From: Stakelama sediminis
Lineage (GTDB): Bacteria; Pseudomonadota; Alphaproteobacteria; Sphingomonadales; Sphingomonadaceae
DNA: 64,000 nucleotides
NCBI RefSeq assembly: GCF_014199335.1
Contig: NZ_JACIJI010000005.1
Location: 109,501 to 173,500 of the forward strand
Reading direction: 5' to 3'
How positions within the stretch are numbered: position 1 is the first letter of the stretch; every line of letters begins with the position of its first letter. Below the pieces are notes generated by a model. It did not search any database, was not told where the DNA came from, and saw only the letters and a list, made by a program, of their open reading frames with translations. A program made the translations under genes and the position numbers. Below are positions 54,515 through 63,834 of the stretch, piece after piece.

Positions 54515-55185
54515 GCAGTGTTCTGGTGGTTGATGACGAACTGGCGATCCGGCGGCTGGTGGCGTCGATCCTGTCGCGCGGCGGGCATGAGGCGATCCCG
54601 GCGGGTACGGCTGCGGAAGCGCTGACGCTGATCGAGCGACGGCCGCCCGATGCGGCGATTGTCGATCTGGGGCTTCCCGACCGCGACGGGCTGGAACTCG
54701 TTGCTGCGTTGCGTGCGGCTGGTGATTTGCCGATTCTGGTGCTCAGCGCGCGCAGCGATACAACGGACAAGATTGCCGCGTTGGACCTGGGTGCCGACGA
54801 TTATGTGACGAAGCCGTTTGACGGCGATGAATTGCTTGCCCGGCTGCGTTCGGCGTTACGGCGCAGCGGTTCCGCCGTGCCTGCCGATCCGGTGCTGCGC
54901 CACGGTGTATTGACGCTTGACCCCGACCGGCGCGAGGTGACGGTGCGCGGGGAGGCGGCGATGCTGACCCCGCGCGAATTCAGCGTGCTGCACCTGCTGG
55001 TCGCGGCGGGCGGGCGCGTTCTTACCCATCGCCATATTCTGGAAACCGTCTGGGGACCGGCGCATATCGGCGACACCGAATATCTGCGCGTTATCGTGCG
55101 GTCGCTGCGCCTGAAGCTGGAGGAGGATCCGACACGCCCGCAACTGATCCGCAATGAACCTGCAATCGGCTATCGTCTGGTATGA
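54511..55185 (+). CDS. KdpE-like OmpR-family response regulator
   Basis: A 224-residue regulator. The receiver domain has the acidic pair in VVDDE, phospho-accepting D52 (VDLGLPD), and K102-type KPF; the winged helix at about 128-222 contains LTPREFSVLHLL and RVIVRSLRLKLEEDP, close to KdpE. ATGA overlap with the kinase gene makes a tight kup-kinase-regulator operon, so the pair most likely controls K+ uptake in response to ionic or turgor signals, by inference. No kdpFABC genes are in the window. Confidence 0.92.
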   Translation: MSSVLVVDDELAIRRLVASILSRGGHEAIPAGTAAEALTLIERRPPDAAIVDLGLPDRDGLELVAALRAAGDLPILVLSARSDTTDKIAALDLGADDYVTKPFDGDELLARLRSALRRSGSAVPADPVLRHGVLTLDPDRREVTVRGEAAMLTPREFSVLHLLVAAGGRVLTHRHILETVWGPAHIGDTEYLRVIVRSLRLKLEEDPTRPQLIRNEPAIGYRLV

Positions 55186-55252
55186 AGCAGGTAAATACTG
55201 CGCCGCGGCAAGGAAAAAACCCGGTGTCATTAGAGCGGTTTCCGACGATCTA

Positions 55253-55290
55253 TTGCAATTACTCTCCAAGAAGATATGGTAGCGATATCA
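55253..55290 (+). promoter_or_regulatory. GH9 promoter with LacI-type operator
   Basis: TTGCAA (55253-55258) and TATGGT (55275-55280) are 16 bases apart. The 14-bp site TGGTAGCGATATCA (55277-55290) overlaps the -10 element and ends 12 bp before the GH9 start, where a repressor would block transcription. The same motif occurs before the deacetylase and manD genes. Confidence 0.6.
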
Positions 55291-55302
55291 GGGAGAGGAA
55301 AG

Positions 55303-57792
55303 ATGAAGAGTCGGACTTTGGTCGCGCTGGCCGTAACGGCGTGCGCAGTGATTTCGCCCTATCATATCGATGCGCAGACGTTGAAGGTCAGTCCCCAGCA
55401 AACCCTTGAAACGCAAGGGTTGAGCGTCATTATCGACCAGAACAAGTTCAGCCCGATCTTCTTCGACGAAAAAAATGCGGGTATTCAGATCATTCTGCAT
55501 GGCGATCGTATCGCCACCGACGGCGATGTTCGCCTTAACCCGACGCCGGAACAATGGGATCCGGTTCCTGCCTTTCTCGACCGCAGACTGGGCAGCGAAC
55601 CCAATCAGGTCATTGTTCATTCCGCTTACAAGAAGCAGGGGCTGGACTATCACGTCTCGGTAACGGCGGAGGGTGACGGCTTTCGCATCGCGGTCAATCT
55701 CGACAAGCCGCTGCCTGCCGATCTTGCGGGTAAGGCGGGGTTCAACCTCGATTTCATTCCCACCGCCTATTTCGGCAAGACCTATATGATGGACGGTGCG
55801 CCGGGGCTGTTCCCGCGCGATCCCGACGGGCCGATGAAGAAGGACGGGTCGGGCGATCCGATGCCACTGGCATCCGGCGGCAAGTCGATAACGCTGTCGC
55901 CCGAAGACCCGAAAACGCGCGTCACCATCACATCGGACGGAGCGCCGCTGGCGCTGTACGATGCGCGCAACCGGGCGCAGAATGGCTGGTTCGTGGTCCG
56001 TTCGATGATCCCGGCGGGGGCGAAGGACAATGCCGTGGTCTGGCATGTGCGTCCGCACGTCATCAAGGACTGGGTGCGTCAGCCGGTCGTGTCCTATAAT
56101 CAGGCGGGCTATACGCCCGATCGCAGCAAGGTCGCGATGATCGAGCTGGACCCCCATTTCAAGGCACCCGCCGAAGCGACGCTGGTGCGCCTGACCGAGG
56201 ATGGTACGCCGCAACCGGTGCTGACCGCGAAGGTGAAGCCATGGGGCAAGTGGCTGCGCTATGACTATGCCGCGTTCGATTTCTCCAGCGTGCATACGCC
56301 GGGCCTCTATGCGATTTCCTATGCCGGGCATACGACCGATCCCTTCCCGATCTCGCCCAAGGCCTATGCGCATATCTGGCAGACGTCGCTCGACACCTAT
56401 CTGGCCGAGCAGATGGATCATATGGAGGTGCGCGAACAATATCGCATCTGGCAGGGGCCGTCGCATCTGGACGATGCGCGGCAGGCACCGCCCAATATCG
56501 TCCATTTCGACGGCTACAAGATGGGGCCGAACCTCGATTCCCCCTATAAGGCGGGGCAGCATATTCCCGGCCTGAACATCGGCGGCTGGCAGGATGCGGG
56601 CGATTACGACATTCAGACGCCCAGCAACGCGATGGTTATCCGCGATCTGGTCTGGGGACATGAACTGTTCGGCATGAACTGGGATGAAACCACGGTCGAC
56701 GAACCGGCGCGCTATGTCCAGATCCGCAAGCCCGACGGCAAGCAGGACGTGCTGCAGCAGATCCGCCACGGCACCATCCAGTTGCTCGCGCAATATAAGG
56801 TGTTCGGCCATGCGATCGTCGGCATCGTGTCGCCGACGCTGAAACAATATACCCATCTGGGCGATGCCGCGTCGCAGACCGACCGGCTGATCTACGATCC
56901 CAAGCTGGGGCCGTTGCAGACCAGGGGCGGGTATTCGGGCAAGCCGGACGACCGCTGGGCCTTCACCACCGACCTTCCGGCCAATGATCTGGCCGTCGCG
57001 GCAGCGCTGGCCGCATCGGCGCGTGCGCTGCACGACAGCGATCCGAAGATGGCGGCACAGGCGCTCGCCGCGGCCAAGGATATGTGGCAGAAGCAGCGTT
57101 CACGCATGGGGGCGAATGCGCCGCAGGGCGATGGCCGCGACGGCGGACGCTTCCTGACGATTTCGGATGCGTCGGCGACGATCGAACTGCTGATTACCAC
57201 CAGGGGCGATCCGGTCTATCGCGCGCGGCTGAAACAGCTCATGCCCGCGATCAAACAGCATTTCGACTTTATCGGCGGTGCCGCCATCCGTGCGATCCCG
57301 TATATGGATGCAGACTATCGCGCCGCGCTGGAGCCGATGGTGAAGGCGTATAAGGCAAAGGTCGACAGCACCATCGCCGACAACCCCTTCGGCGTGCCGA
57401 TCAGCATGGGAAGCTGGGCCGGGTCGGCGCAGGTCGCGGCGTTCGGTTCCACCATGTATCTGCTGCACAAGACGTTCCCGCAGATTGTCGGGCCGGAATA
57501 TACGCTGCACGCTCTGGATTACATGCTGGGCCGCCATCCCGCGACCAATCTGTCGCTGGTATCGACGGTGGGCACCAATTCGAAACTGATCGGCTATGGC
57601 CACAATCGTGCCGATTACAGCTTTGTCCCCGGCGGGATGGTGCCGGGCGTGATCGTCATCAAACCCGACTTCCCGGAGGAAAAGACGCACTGGCCGTTCC
57701 TGTGGTTCGAGAATGAATATACGGTCAGCACCACGGCCGCCTATATCCTTGCCGCCAATGCCGCGATTGCGGTGACGAAGGACGAGAAATAG
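55303..57792 (+). CDS. exported glycoside hydrolase family 9 protein
   Basis: An 829-residue secreted enzyme. Signal peptide (ALAVTACAVISPYHIDAQ), an N-terminal region of unknown fold, an Ig-like CelD_N domain from about residue 260 (VVSYNQAGYTPDRSKVAMIE), then the GH9 catalytic domain. GGWQDAGDYD at about 428 gives the catalytic-base aspartates; WFENEYTVSTTAAYI near 805 gives the acid Glu. GH9 enzymes are inverting endo- or exo-acting glucanases, and some act on xanthan or glucosamine polymers. GGGAGAGGAAAG precedes the ATG. It is controlled by a LacI-type operator. Confidence 0.87.
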   Translation: MKSRTLVALAVTACAVISPYHIDAQTLKVSPQQTLETQGLSVIIDQNKFSPIFFDEKNAGIQIILHGDRIATDGDVRLNPTPEQWDPVPAFLDRRLGSEPNQVIVHSAYKKQGLDYHVSVTAEGDGFRIAVNLDKPLPADLAGKAGFNLDFIPTAYFGKTYMMDGAPGLFPRDPDGPMKKDGSGDPMPLASGGKSITLSPEDPKTRVTITSDGAPLALYDARNRAQNGWFVVRSMIPAGAKDNAVVWHVRPHVIKDWVRQPVVSYNQAGYTPDRSKVAMIELDPHFKAPAEATLVRLTEDGTPQPVLTAKVKPWGKWLRYDYAAFDFSSVHTPGLYAISYAGHTTDPFPISPKAYAHIWQTSLDTYLAEQMDHMEVREQYRIWQGPSHLDDARQAPPNIVHFDGYKMGPNLDSPYKAGQHIPGLNIGGWQDAGDYDIQTPSNAMVIRDLVWGHELFGMNWDETTVDEPARYVQIRKPDGKQDVLQQIRHGTIQLLAQYKVFGHAIVGIVSPTLKQYTHLGDAASQTDRLIYDPKLGPLQTRGGYSGKPDDRWAFTTDLPANDLAVAAALAASARALHDSDPKMAAQALAAAKDMWQKQRSRMGANAPQGDGRDGGRFLTISDASATIELLITTRGDPVYRARLKQLMPAIKQHFDFIGGAAIRAIPYMDADYRAALEPMVKAYKAKVDSTIADNPFGVPISMGSWAGSAQVAAFGSTMYLLHKTFPQIVGPEYTLHALDYMLGRHPATNLSLVSTVGTNSKLIGYGHNRADYSFVPGGMVPGVIVIKPDFPEEKTHWPFLWFENEYTVSTTAAYILAANAAIAVTKDEK

Positions 57793-57795
57793 GCG

Positions 57796-59766
57796 TCAGT
57801 CGCTGACGACCAGCCTGCGCGTGCGCCGATAGAGCAGTACGACCAGCGCGACGAAAATGATGACCCCGCCGATCAGCGCGGGGCCTTCGAACCCGTCCCC
57901 GACCAGCGCGAGCGGACTGTCGTTTCCGCTGGCGGCGACGATCCCGGCGAAGAGGACGCCCCACAGGCTTTCGCCGACGATCATCCCGGTCGCGGTCAGC
58001 ACGCCCATGCGCTGCGCGAATTCGGGGTCGGCGCGTCCCGCCGCCCAGCGGTCGTAGAACCAGCCGATCAGCGCGCCCGCCGATACCGGCAGAATCAGAC
58101 TCATCGGCAGGTAAATGCCGATGCCGACCGCCAGCGGGGGCAGGCGCATCCGTCCCAGCATCCCCAGCACTTCGTCCAGCACCACGAAGATCACGCCGGC
58201 CACCGCCCCCCAGCCGATCATCGCCCAGTTCAGATTGCCGCCCAGCACACCCTTCGCCAGTGCGGAGATCAGCGCCGCCTGTGGCGCGGGCAGTGCATCC
58301 GGCCCGGCACCGGGAGCACCGGCAAAGCCGAAAGCGGTGTTGAGCAGGTCGAGCACCGGCGGGATGATGAGGCTGCCGAACACCACGCCGATGACCAGCG
58401 CGACCTGTTGCTTCCATGGCGTCGCACCGACCAGTTGGCCGGTCTTCAGGTCTTGCAGATTATCGTTCGAAATCGTCGCGACGCCGAACACGATGCCGGT
58501 GACGATCAGCGCATAGGCGATCAGCGCGTCGGTGGTGCCCGTCGGCTGGTCGCGCCCGAACAGCCCGACCAGCATCAGCGCGGCGGCGACAACGGACAGG
58601 ATGCCGATCCCCGAAACGGGGGAGTTCGACGCCCCGATCAGCCCGGCCATATAGCCGCACACCGCCGCGATCAGCAGGCCGATGACGATCACGAAGGCCA
58701 GCGCGCCCGCGATCAGCACGATTTCCGATCCCGCCAGCGGCCCGCTGCGGATCAGGCTCCACAACAGGATGGCGATGGGCAGCAGCATCGCCACCGCGCC
58801 CGCGCCGACCACCGCGATCGGCAGGTCGCGTTCTTCCAGCGCCAGTGCCTCGCCCGCATGGCGCGCGCGACTGGCGGCCATGGCGGAACGGATGCCGCCG
58901 ATCACCGGACCTGCGATGCGCAACAGCGTCCAGATCGCCGCGACGCCAATCACGCCCGCACCGAAAAACCGGACATCGTCGCCGAAAATCTGCCCCGCCC
59001 ATGCTTCGGGGCCGCCGGGCAGGGGGTGTTGCGTCGTCAGGATGGGGAGCAGGATGCCCGAACTGACGATCACGCCGATGAACATCGCCACGCCCACCGA
59101 AATGCCGACCAGATGGCCGACGCCCAGCAAGGCGAAGGAGAGCGTGAAGCCACCGCCCGTCGCACCGCCGCCGACACGAAACCATTTGGTCGCCTCGCTC
59201 GCCACCAGCTTTGTCTGCGTCGCGATGGCATAGCCCATGCTGATGATGCCGTTCCACAGCAGCACGCTCAGCCCCTTGGCGCTTTCCACCGCACCTTCAC
59301 GCGATTCGGAACCGACCTTCAGTACCTCTGCCGCGGCCTTTCCTTCGGGGTAGGGCAGGTCGGTATCGACGACGAGCGCGCGGCGCAGCGGTACCGAAAA
59401 CAGCACGCCCAATATGCCGCCGGTGCCGGTGATCGCGGCGGTCGTCCAATAGGGAAAGCCCTGCCACCAGCCGATCATGACGAGGCCGGGAAGCACGAAG
59501 ATGATCGCCGCCAGCGTGCCCGCCGCACTGGCGACGGTCTGGACGATATTATTCTCGTAGATCGTCGAATCTCTGAACCCGCGCAGCACCGCCATGGAGA
59601 TGACGGCGGCGGGAATCGAGGTGGCGAAGGTCAGCCCGACCTTCAGACCCAGATAGACATTGGCGGCGGTGAACAGCAGCGTGATGATGCCGCCCAGAAT
59701 GACCCCGCGCAGCGTAAGCTCTACCGGCGAAGACCCCCGCTTCGCCTCTTCCACCGTGCTCGCCAT
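57796..59766 (-). CDS. OPT-family oligopeptide transporter
   Basis: A 656-residue membrane protein with some 14-16 hydrophobic segments. Family features include TAANVYLGLKVGLTFATSIP, YENNIVQTVASAAGTLAA and DLPYPEGKAAAEVLKVG. OPT proteins import peptides or metal chelates by proton coupling. It lies downstream of the deacetylase gene on the same strand and 3 bases from the end of the GH9 gene, so it may be read from the deacetylase promoter. Why a peptide-type carrier sits in a sugar locus is not clear; an amino-sugar or glycopeptide substrate is possible. Confidence 0.9.
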   Translation of the reverse strand: MASTVEEAKRGSSPVELTLRGVILGGIITLLFTAANVYLGLKVGLTFATSIPAAVISMAVLRGFRDSTIYENNIVQTVASAAGTLAAIIFVLPGLVMIGWWQGFPYWTTAAITGTGGILGVLFSVPLRRALVVDTDLPYPEGKAAAEVLKVGSESREGAVESAKGLSVLLWNGIISMGYAIATQTKLVASEATKWFRVGGGATGGGFTLSFALLGVGHLVGISVGVAMFIGVIVSSGILLPILTTQHPLPGGPEAWAGQIFGDDVRFFGAGVIGVAAIWTLLRIAGPVIGGIRSAMAASRARHAGEALALEERDLPIAVVGAGAVAMLLPIAILLWSLIRSGPLAGSEIVLIAGALAFVIVIGLLIAAVCGYMAGLIGASNSPVSGIGILSVVAAALMLVGLFGRDQPTGTTDALIAYALIVTGIVFGVATISNDNLQDLKTGQLVGATPWKQQVALVIGVVFGSLIIPPVLDLLNTAFGFAGAPGAGPDALPAPQAALISALAKGVLGGNLNWAMIGWGAVAGVIFVVLDEVLGMLGRMRLPPLAVGIGIYLPMSLILPVSAGALIGWFYDRWAAGRADPEFAQRMGVLTATGMIVGESLWGVLFAGIVAASGNDSPLALVGDGFEGPALIGGVIIFVALVVLLYRRTRRLVVSD

Positions 59767-59874
59767 CCTGATCCCCGACCCTTTGCATGATTGTTGCGTG
59801 CCCGCTTCATGCCATGCCGCCTGTCCTGCGCCTAGGGGAAACCCGAGGTGGCGTTTTCAACGGGGTGTCGCCCC

Positions 59875-60819
59875 CTATCCGCACATATTCGCGTCGGGCA
59901 GGCCGATCTTCGTCGGCGGAACGGCAATGTTCCGGGCGCGTGCGGCCGCTTCCAGACTCGGCGACGGTCCGGGCAGGCTCATATCGGTCGCGGTTTTGTA
60001 GAAGGGGTCGGACTCGGCCTTGGGCAGGCTGATGAAGGTGAAGCCCATCGAATGGTAAAGCTTCAGCAGGCGCGGCAGCATGTGCGCATCGAACGCGCCC
60101 AGATGCATCAGCAGCACATAGGGAATGTCGCGGCCGTACAGTTCGTGCGACAGTTTGCGTTCCTTGAGCGCCTGTTCGCGCGCGGCACCGAGATAGCTTG
60201 CTTCCAGTTGCCCGACCGCCTGATGATTGCCCTTTTCCATGCAGCGGGCATAGGGCACGTTCCAGCCATAATCGCCGAAGCTCATCGTAACCGCGGCAAT
60301 GCGATAGCCGTGCTGCCCCAGATAGTGGCGAAGCGAATCGCGTTGCTGCGGCGTCTTGCCCTCGGCCAGATAGGGAAAACGCAGCCAGCGCCAGTCATGC
60401 CCCTTCATCAGCTTTTTCAGGATCGGGACGTTTTTCTCCATTTGCGCTTCAAAGGCGGCAACCCCTTTTTCGTTGAGATTGAGATGGTTGTAGGTGTGAT
60501 TGCCGATCGGGTGTCCGGCGGCGCGCCAGGCCGCGAGCACCCTGGGCGATTGCGGATTGTCGGCACCGAACCCGCCGTTCATGAAGCCGAATGCGGGGGC
60601 GTGATATTTTTTCAGGGCGGCGATGATTTCGTGAACCACGTCCAGTCGGGTGACGCCGGGCGGCAACGGGCCGTGGGCGGGCATGTCGTCGAACGTCAAC
60701 GCAATCCGGGGCGCGGGAGAGGCGGGTGCCGGGGCGTTTGGAGGGGTTTGACCCGACGCCATCTGAGAAACGCCCAGCAGGGATAATGCGGCAATGCCAG
60801 CGCACGCGAACTTCAACAT
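59875..60819 (-). CDS. exported polysaccharide deacetylase (NodB-like)
   Basis: A 314-residue protein with a signal peptide (AALSLLGVSQMASGQ) and a NodB homology domain. Motif 1 is ALTFDDMPAHG, motif 2 NHTYNHLNL with the zinc histidines, and motif 3 RFPYLAEG; a late LMHLGAFDAH gives the fourth-type motif. It should remove acetyl groups from a polysaccharide, chitooligosaccharide or peptidoglycan. GGAGAGG lies before the ATG at 60819. A LacI-type operator lies 18 bp upstream of the start. Confidence 0.88.
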   Translation of the reverse strand: MLKFACAGIAALSLLGVSQMASGQTPPNAPAPASPAPRIALTFDDMPAHGPLPPGVTRLDVVHEIIAALKKYHAPAFGFMNGGFGADNPQSPRVLAAWRAAGHPIGNHTYNHLNLNEKGVAAFEAQMEKNVPILKKLMKGHDWRWLRFPYLAEGKTPQQRDSLRHYLGQHGYRIAAVTMSFGDYGWNVPYARCMEKGNHQAVGQLEASYLGAAREQALKERKLSHELYGRDIPYVLLMHLGAFDAHMLPRLLKLYHSMGFTFISLPKAESDPFYKTATDMSLPGPSPSLEAAARARNIAVPPTKIGLPDANMCG

Positions 60820-60837
60820 CTTCAGCCTCTCCGTTAT

Positions 60838-60851
60838 GGTTATCGCTAACA
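60838..60851 (-). promoter_or_regulatory. LacI-type operator of the deacetylase gene
   Basis: Minus-strand TGTTAGCGATAACC, matching the GH9 and manD sites at 11 of 14 consensus positions or better. It overlaps a possible -10 region (TTGCGG - 18 bases - TAGTGT) and precedes the ribosome-binding site. Confidence 0.55.
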
Positions 60852-60951
60852 CTACTATGCGGCGCCGATTTTCCGCAAGGGCCGATGCGCGGGCGTAGAG
60901 CGGAAAATATCGTTCACGTATCCTGAGCCGCGCAAAATGCGTTTGCGGCAA

Positions 60952-60992
60952 TTGACAATTTCCCTTCAAAAATGAATCTGGTATCGCTATCA
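60952..60992 (+). promoter_or_regulatory. manD promoter region with LacI-type operator
   Basis: A consensus -35 TTGACA (60952-60957) is followed by the operator TGGTATCGCTATCA (60979-60992; on the other strand TGATAGCGATACCA). No good -10 is visible at 16-18 bases (best is GAATCT), so the promoter may need an activator or a different spacing. A second palindrome, CCGGGTGAAA-CTTTCACCGG, is at 61011-61030. Confidence 0.55.
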
Positions 60993-61040
60993 AAATAGAG
61001 TCAGACATAACCGGGTGAAACTTTCACCGGAAAGGAGAGG

Positions 61041-61235
61041 GTGATCGAAAGGGCGCAGCCATGGGCGGCCGAATTGTGCGATGCGTCGCGTGACCGGCGT
61101 CGGGAAGGAGCGCTTCCCCGACGGACGCCGGACATTTTCCTCCCCAATGAACTTGAACGCGACTCGTGCATGGCGAGGCGCCCCTTTGGATGCGCGCAGG
61201 CGCGCCATCGCATTTTAAGGAGCAACGATGCCTAA
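61041..61235 (+). CDS. possible leader ORF upstream of manD
   Basis: A 64-codon frame starting with GTG directly behind AAGGAGAGG and ending with TAA that overlaps the manD ATG. The product is Arg-rich and has no recognisable domain. Support is only the very good ribosome-binding site, the position behind the promoter, and overlap with manD. The terminator-like hairpin at 61094-61138 lies within it, the layout expected of translation-linked attenuation. It may instead be chance. Confidence 0.3.
   Translation: MIERAQPWAAELCDASRDRRREGALPRRTPDIFLPNELERDSCMARRPFGCAQARHRILRSNDA
61094..61138 (+). terminator. terminator-like hairpin in the manD leader
   Basis: CCGGCGTC (61094-61101) pairs with GACGCCGG (61124-61131), enclosing GGGAAG/CTTCCC (61102-61107 with 61113-61118) and a 5-base bulge; ACATTTT follows. 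It lies about 100 bases into the manD leader, with no plus-strand gene before it, so an attenuator is more likely than an end-of-gene terminator. Confidence 0.45.
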
Positions 61236-62439
61236 AATCACTGCCGCGAAGGTGATCGTAACTTCACCGGGGCGGAATTTCGTTACGTTGAAGATTGAAA
61301 CGGACGAAGGCGTGTACGGGCTGGGCGACGCCACGCTCAACGGGCGCGAGCTGGCGGTGGCGGCCTATCTGAACGACCATGTCGTTCCGTGTCTGATCGG
61401 GCGCGACGCGCATCGGATCGAGGATGTGTGGCAGTTTCTCTATCGCGGCGCCTATTGGCGGCGCGGGCCGGTGACGATGTCGGCGATCGCCGCCGTCGAT
61501 ACCGCGCTGTGGGATATCAAGGGCAAGCTGGCGGGGCTGCCGGTCTATCAGTTGCTGGGCGGGGCGTGCCGCGAAGGGTGCATGGTGTATGGCCATGCCA
61601 ACGGCAAAACGATCGAGGAAACGATCGACAACGCGCTCCATTATCAGGAGCTGGGATATAAGGCGATCCGCCTGCAATCCGGCGTGCCTGGCCTGAATTC
61701 GACCTATGGCGTGTCGAAGGATCGCTATTTCTACGAACCCGCCGATGCCGATCTGCCGACCGAAAATGTCTGGTCGACCAGCAAATATATGCGTTCGGTG
61801 CCGCCATTGTTCGACGCGGCGCGCGACGCGCTGGGCTGGGACGTGCACCTGCTGCACGACGTGCATCACCGGCTTACCCCCATTGAAGCGGGGCGGCTCG
61901 GCAGGGATCTCGAACCCTATCGCCTGTTCTGGATGGAAGACGCCACCCCGGCGGAGGGGCAGGCCAATTTCCGCCTGATCCGTCAGCATACGACCACGCC
62001 GCTGGCGGTGGGCGAAATCTTCAACTCGATCTGGGATGCCAAGCAACTGATCGAGGAGCAACTGATCGACTATATCCGCGCGACCGTCGTGCATGCGGGC
62101 GGCATCAGTCATCTGCGCAAGCTGGCGAGCTTTGCCGATCTGTACAATGTACGCACCGGCTGTCACGGGGCCACCGATCTGTCGCCGGTATGTATGGCGG
62201 CGGCACTGCATTTCGGCCTGTCGACCACCAATTTCGGCATTCAGGAATATATGCGGCACACCGAAGAGACCGATGCCGTCTTCCCGCATCATTATCGCTT
62301 TGCCGACGGGCTGATGCATCCCGGCGATGCGCCGGGACTGGGCGTCGATATCGACGAGGAACTGGCCGCGAAATACGAATATAAACGCGCCTATCTGCCG
62401 GTGAACCGCCTGGAGGACGGGACGATGTTCCATTGGTAG
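61228..62439 (+). CDS. manD: D-mannonate dehydratase (enolase superfamily)
   Basis: Converts D-mannonate to 2-keto-3-deoxygluconate in hexuronate breakdown. The 403-residue product has metal ligands D211, E237 and E263 ([25 protein letters not shown]) and catalytic Y160 and H213, each one position later than the residues known for the Novosphingobium aromaticivorans ManD. AAGGAG precedes the ATG. It is followed 11 bases later by an MFS carrier gene, so uptake and catabolism of a uronate are probably linked. A LacI-type operator lies far upstream, before a 220-bp leader. Confidence 0.95.
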   Translation: MPKITAAKVIVTSPGRNFVTLKIETDEGVYGLGDATLNGRELAVAAYLNDHVVPCLIGRDAHRIEDVWQFLYRGAYWRRGPVTMSAIAAVDTALWDIKGKLAGLPVYQLLGGACREGCMVYGHANGKTIEETIDNALHYQELGYKAIRLQSGVPGLNSTYGVSKDRYFYEPADADLPTENVWSTSKYMRSVPPLFDAARDALGWDVHLLHDVHHRLTPIEAGRLGRDLEPYRLFWMEDATPAEGQANFRLIRQHTTTPLAVGEIFNSIWDAKQLIEEQLIDYIRATVVHAGGISHLRKLASFADLYNVRTGCHGATDLSPVCMAAALHFGLSTTNFGIQEYMRHTEETDAVFPHHYRFADGLMHPGDAPGLGVDIDEELAAKYEYKRAYLPVNRLEDGTMFHW

Positions 62440-62450
62440 GAGATAATGCC

Positions 62451-63818
62451 GTGAAGGAGGCCGCAGACGCCGCCACGCTGCCCGGATCGGACGTACCGCG
62501 TCCGCCGATGGCAAAGCCTTCGGGCAAGGTGCGCTGGATCGTCTGCGCCTTTCTGTTTTTCGCGGTCGTATTGTCCTATGTCGACCGGCTGGTGCTGCCG
62601 GTGCTCAAGCCCGAACTGGCGACGCGCTATCACTGGGATGAGGAAGGCTATGCCAACCTCGCCGCCTATTTTCAGCTTATCTACGGCATCGCCTATGTCT
62701 TTTCCGGCTGGGTGATCGACCGGATCGGGGCGCGGCTGGGTTATGCCGTGGCGATGGCGTTGTGGACGCTGGGCCATGTCATGCACGCGGCCTTCACCAC
62801 GACCTCCGGCATGATCTGGGCGCGCATTCCGCTGGGTATCGGCGAAGCGGCGACGTTTCCCGCCGCGCTGAAAACGGTCGGCGAATGGTTCCCCAAGCGG
62901 GAACGGGCGCTGGCGATCGGGATTTTCAATGCCGGGTCGAATGTCGGCGCGATCGTCACGCCGCTGCTGGTGCCGTGGATCGTGGTCGGGTTGCAGCTTG
63001 GCTGGCGCGCGGCCTTTTACGTCACCGGTTCGCTGTCGGTCATCTGGCTGATCGGCTGGCTGATCTTCTATCGCCGCCCGCGCGAAAAGGCGTCGGTCAC
63101 GCCGGAAGAGGTTGCCTGGATCGAGTCCGATTCGACGCTGACCGAAGATGAGGAAGACCGGCAGCCGCGTCCGTCCTGGGGCAGCATGTTCCGGCATCGT
63201 CAGGCCTGGGCCTATATCACCGGCCGCTTCATGATCGATCCGTTCTGGTGGACCTTCCTGTTCTGGCTGCCCGATTTCTTTTCGCGCCGGTTCGACCTGA
63301 AGCTCAGCGAGTTCGGTCCGCCGCTGGTGGCGGTATACCTGCTTGCCGATATCGGATCGATCGGCGGCGGCTGGATCAGTTCGCGGCTGCTGGGGCGCGG
63401 GTTCAAAACGGGGCGTGCGCGCAAGATCGCGATGTTCTGTTCCGCGCTGTGCACCGTGCCGATCGCCTTTGCGACTCAGGCGCCGAATATGTGGATCGCG
63501 GTGCTGTTCATTGGCCTTGCCTGTGCCGGGCATCAGGGCTTTTCGGCCAATCTCTATGCACTGCCGGGCGATCTGTTCCCGCGCCGGATGGTGGGGTCGG
63601 TGGTCGGCATCGGCGGATTGTCGGGCGCCATCGGCGGCTTCATCATGGCGAAGTCGGCAGGGGCCATTCTGGAAACCGTCGGCAGTTTTCAGCCGATCTT
63701 CATCGCCGCCGCCTGTGCCTATCTGCTGGCACTGCTGGTCGTACACATCATCGTGCCGCGCTATGCGCCCGTGCCGCTGTCGAAACTGACCGGCGACGCG
63801 CAGACTGCAACACACTGA
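62451..63818 (+). CDS. MFS hexuronate-type transporter
   Basis: A 455-residue major-facilitator protein with 12 TM segments, closest in pattern to the anion:cation symporter family (ExuT/GudP-like): SYVDRLVLPVLKPEL in TM1, GWVIDRIGARLGYAVAMALW in the 2-3 loop, and GIGEAATFPAALKTVGEWFP in TM4-5. Likely substrate is a hexuronate or aldonate, from linkage to manD. The start is GTG at 62451, placed by TAGGAG 8 bases upstream; a TTG at 62433 is possible. Confidence 0.9.
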   Translation: MKEAADAATLPGSDVPRPPMAKPSGKVRWIVCAFLFFAVVLSYVDRLVLPVLKPELATRYHWDEEGYANLAAYFQLIYGIAYVFSGWVIDRIGARLGYAVAMALWTLGHVMHAAFTTTSGMIWARIPLGIGEAATFPAALKTVGEWFPKRERALAIGIFNAGSNVGAIVTPLLVPWIVVGLQLGWRAAFYVTGSLSVIWLIGWLIFYRRPREKASVTPEEVAWIESDSTLTEDEEDRQPRPSWGSMFRHRQAWAYITGRFMIDPFWWTFLFWLPDFFSRRFDLKLSEFGPPLVAVYLLADIGSIGGGWISSRLLGRGFKTGRARKIAMFCSALCTVPIAFATQAPNMWIAVLFIGLACAGHQGFSANLYALPGDLFPRRMVGSVVGIGGLSGAIGGFIMAKSAGAILETVGSFQPIFIAAACAYLLALLVVHIIVPRYAPVPLSKLTGDAQTATH

Positions 63819-63834
63819 AACCGGGAGAAGTCAA

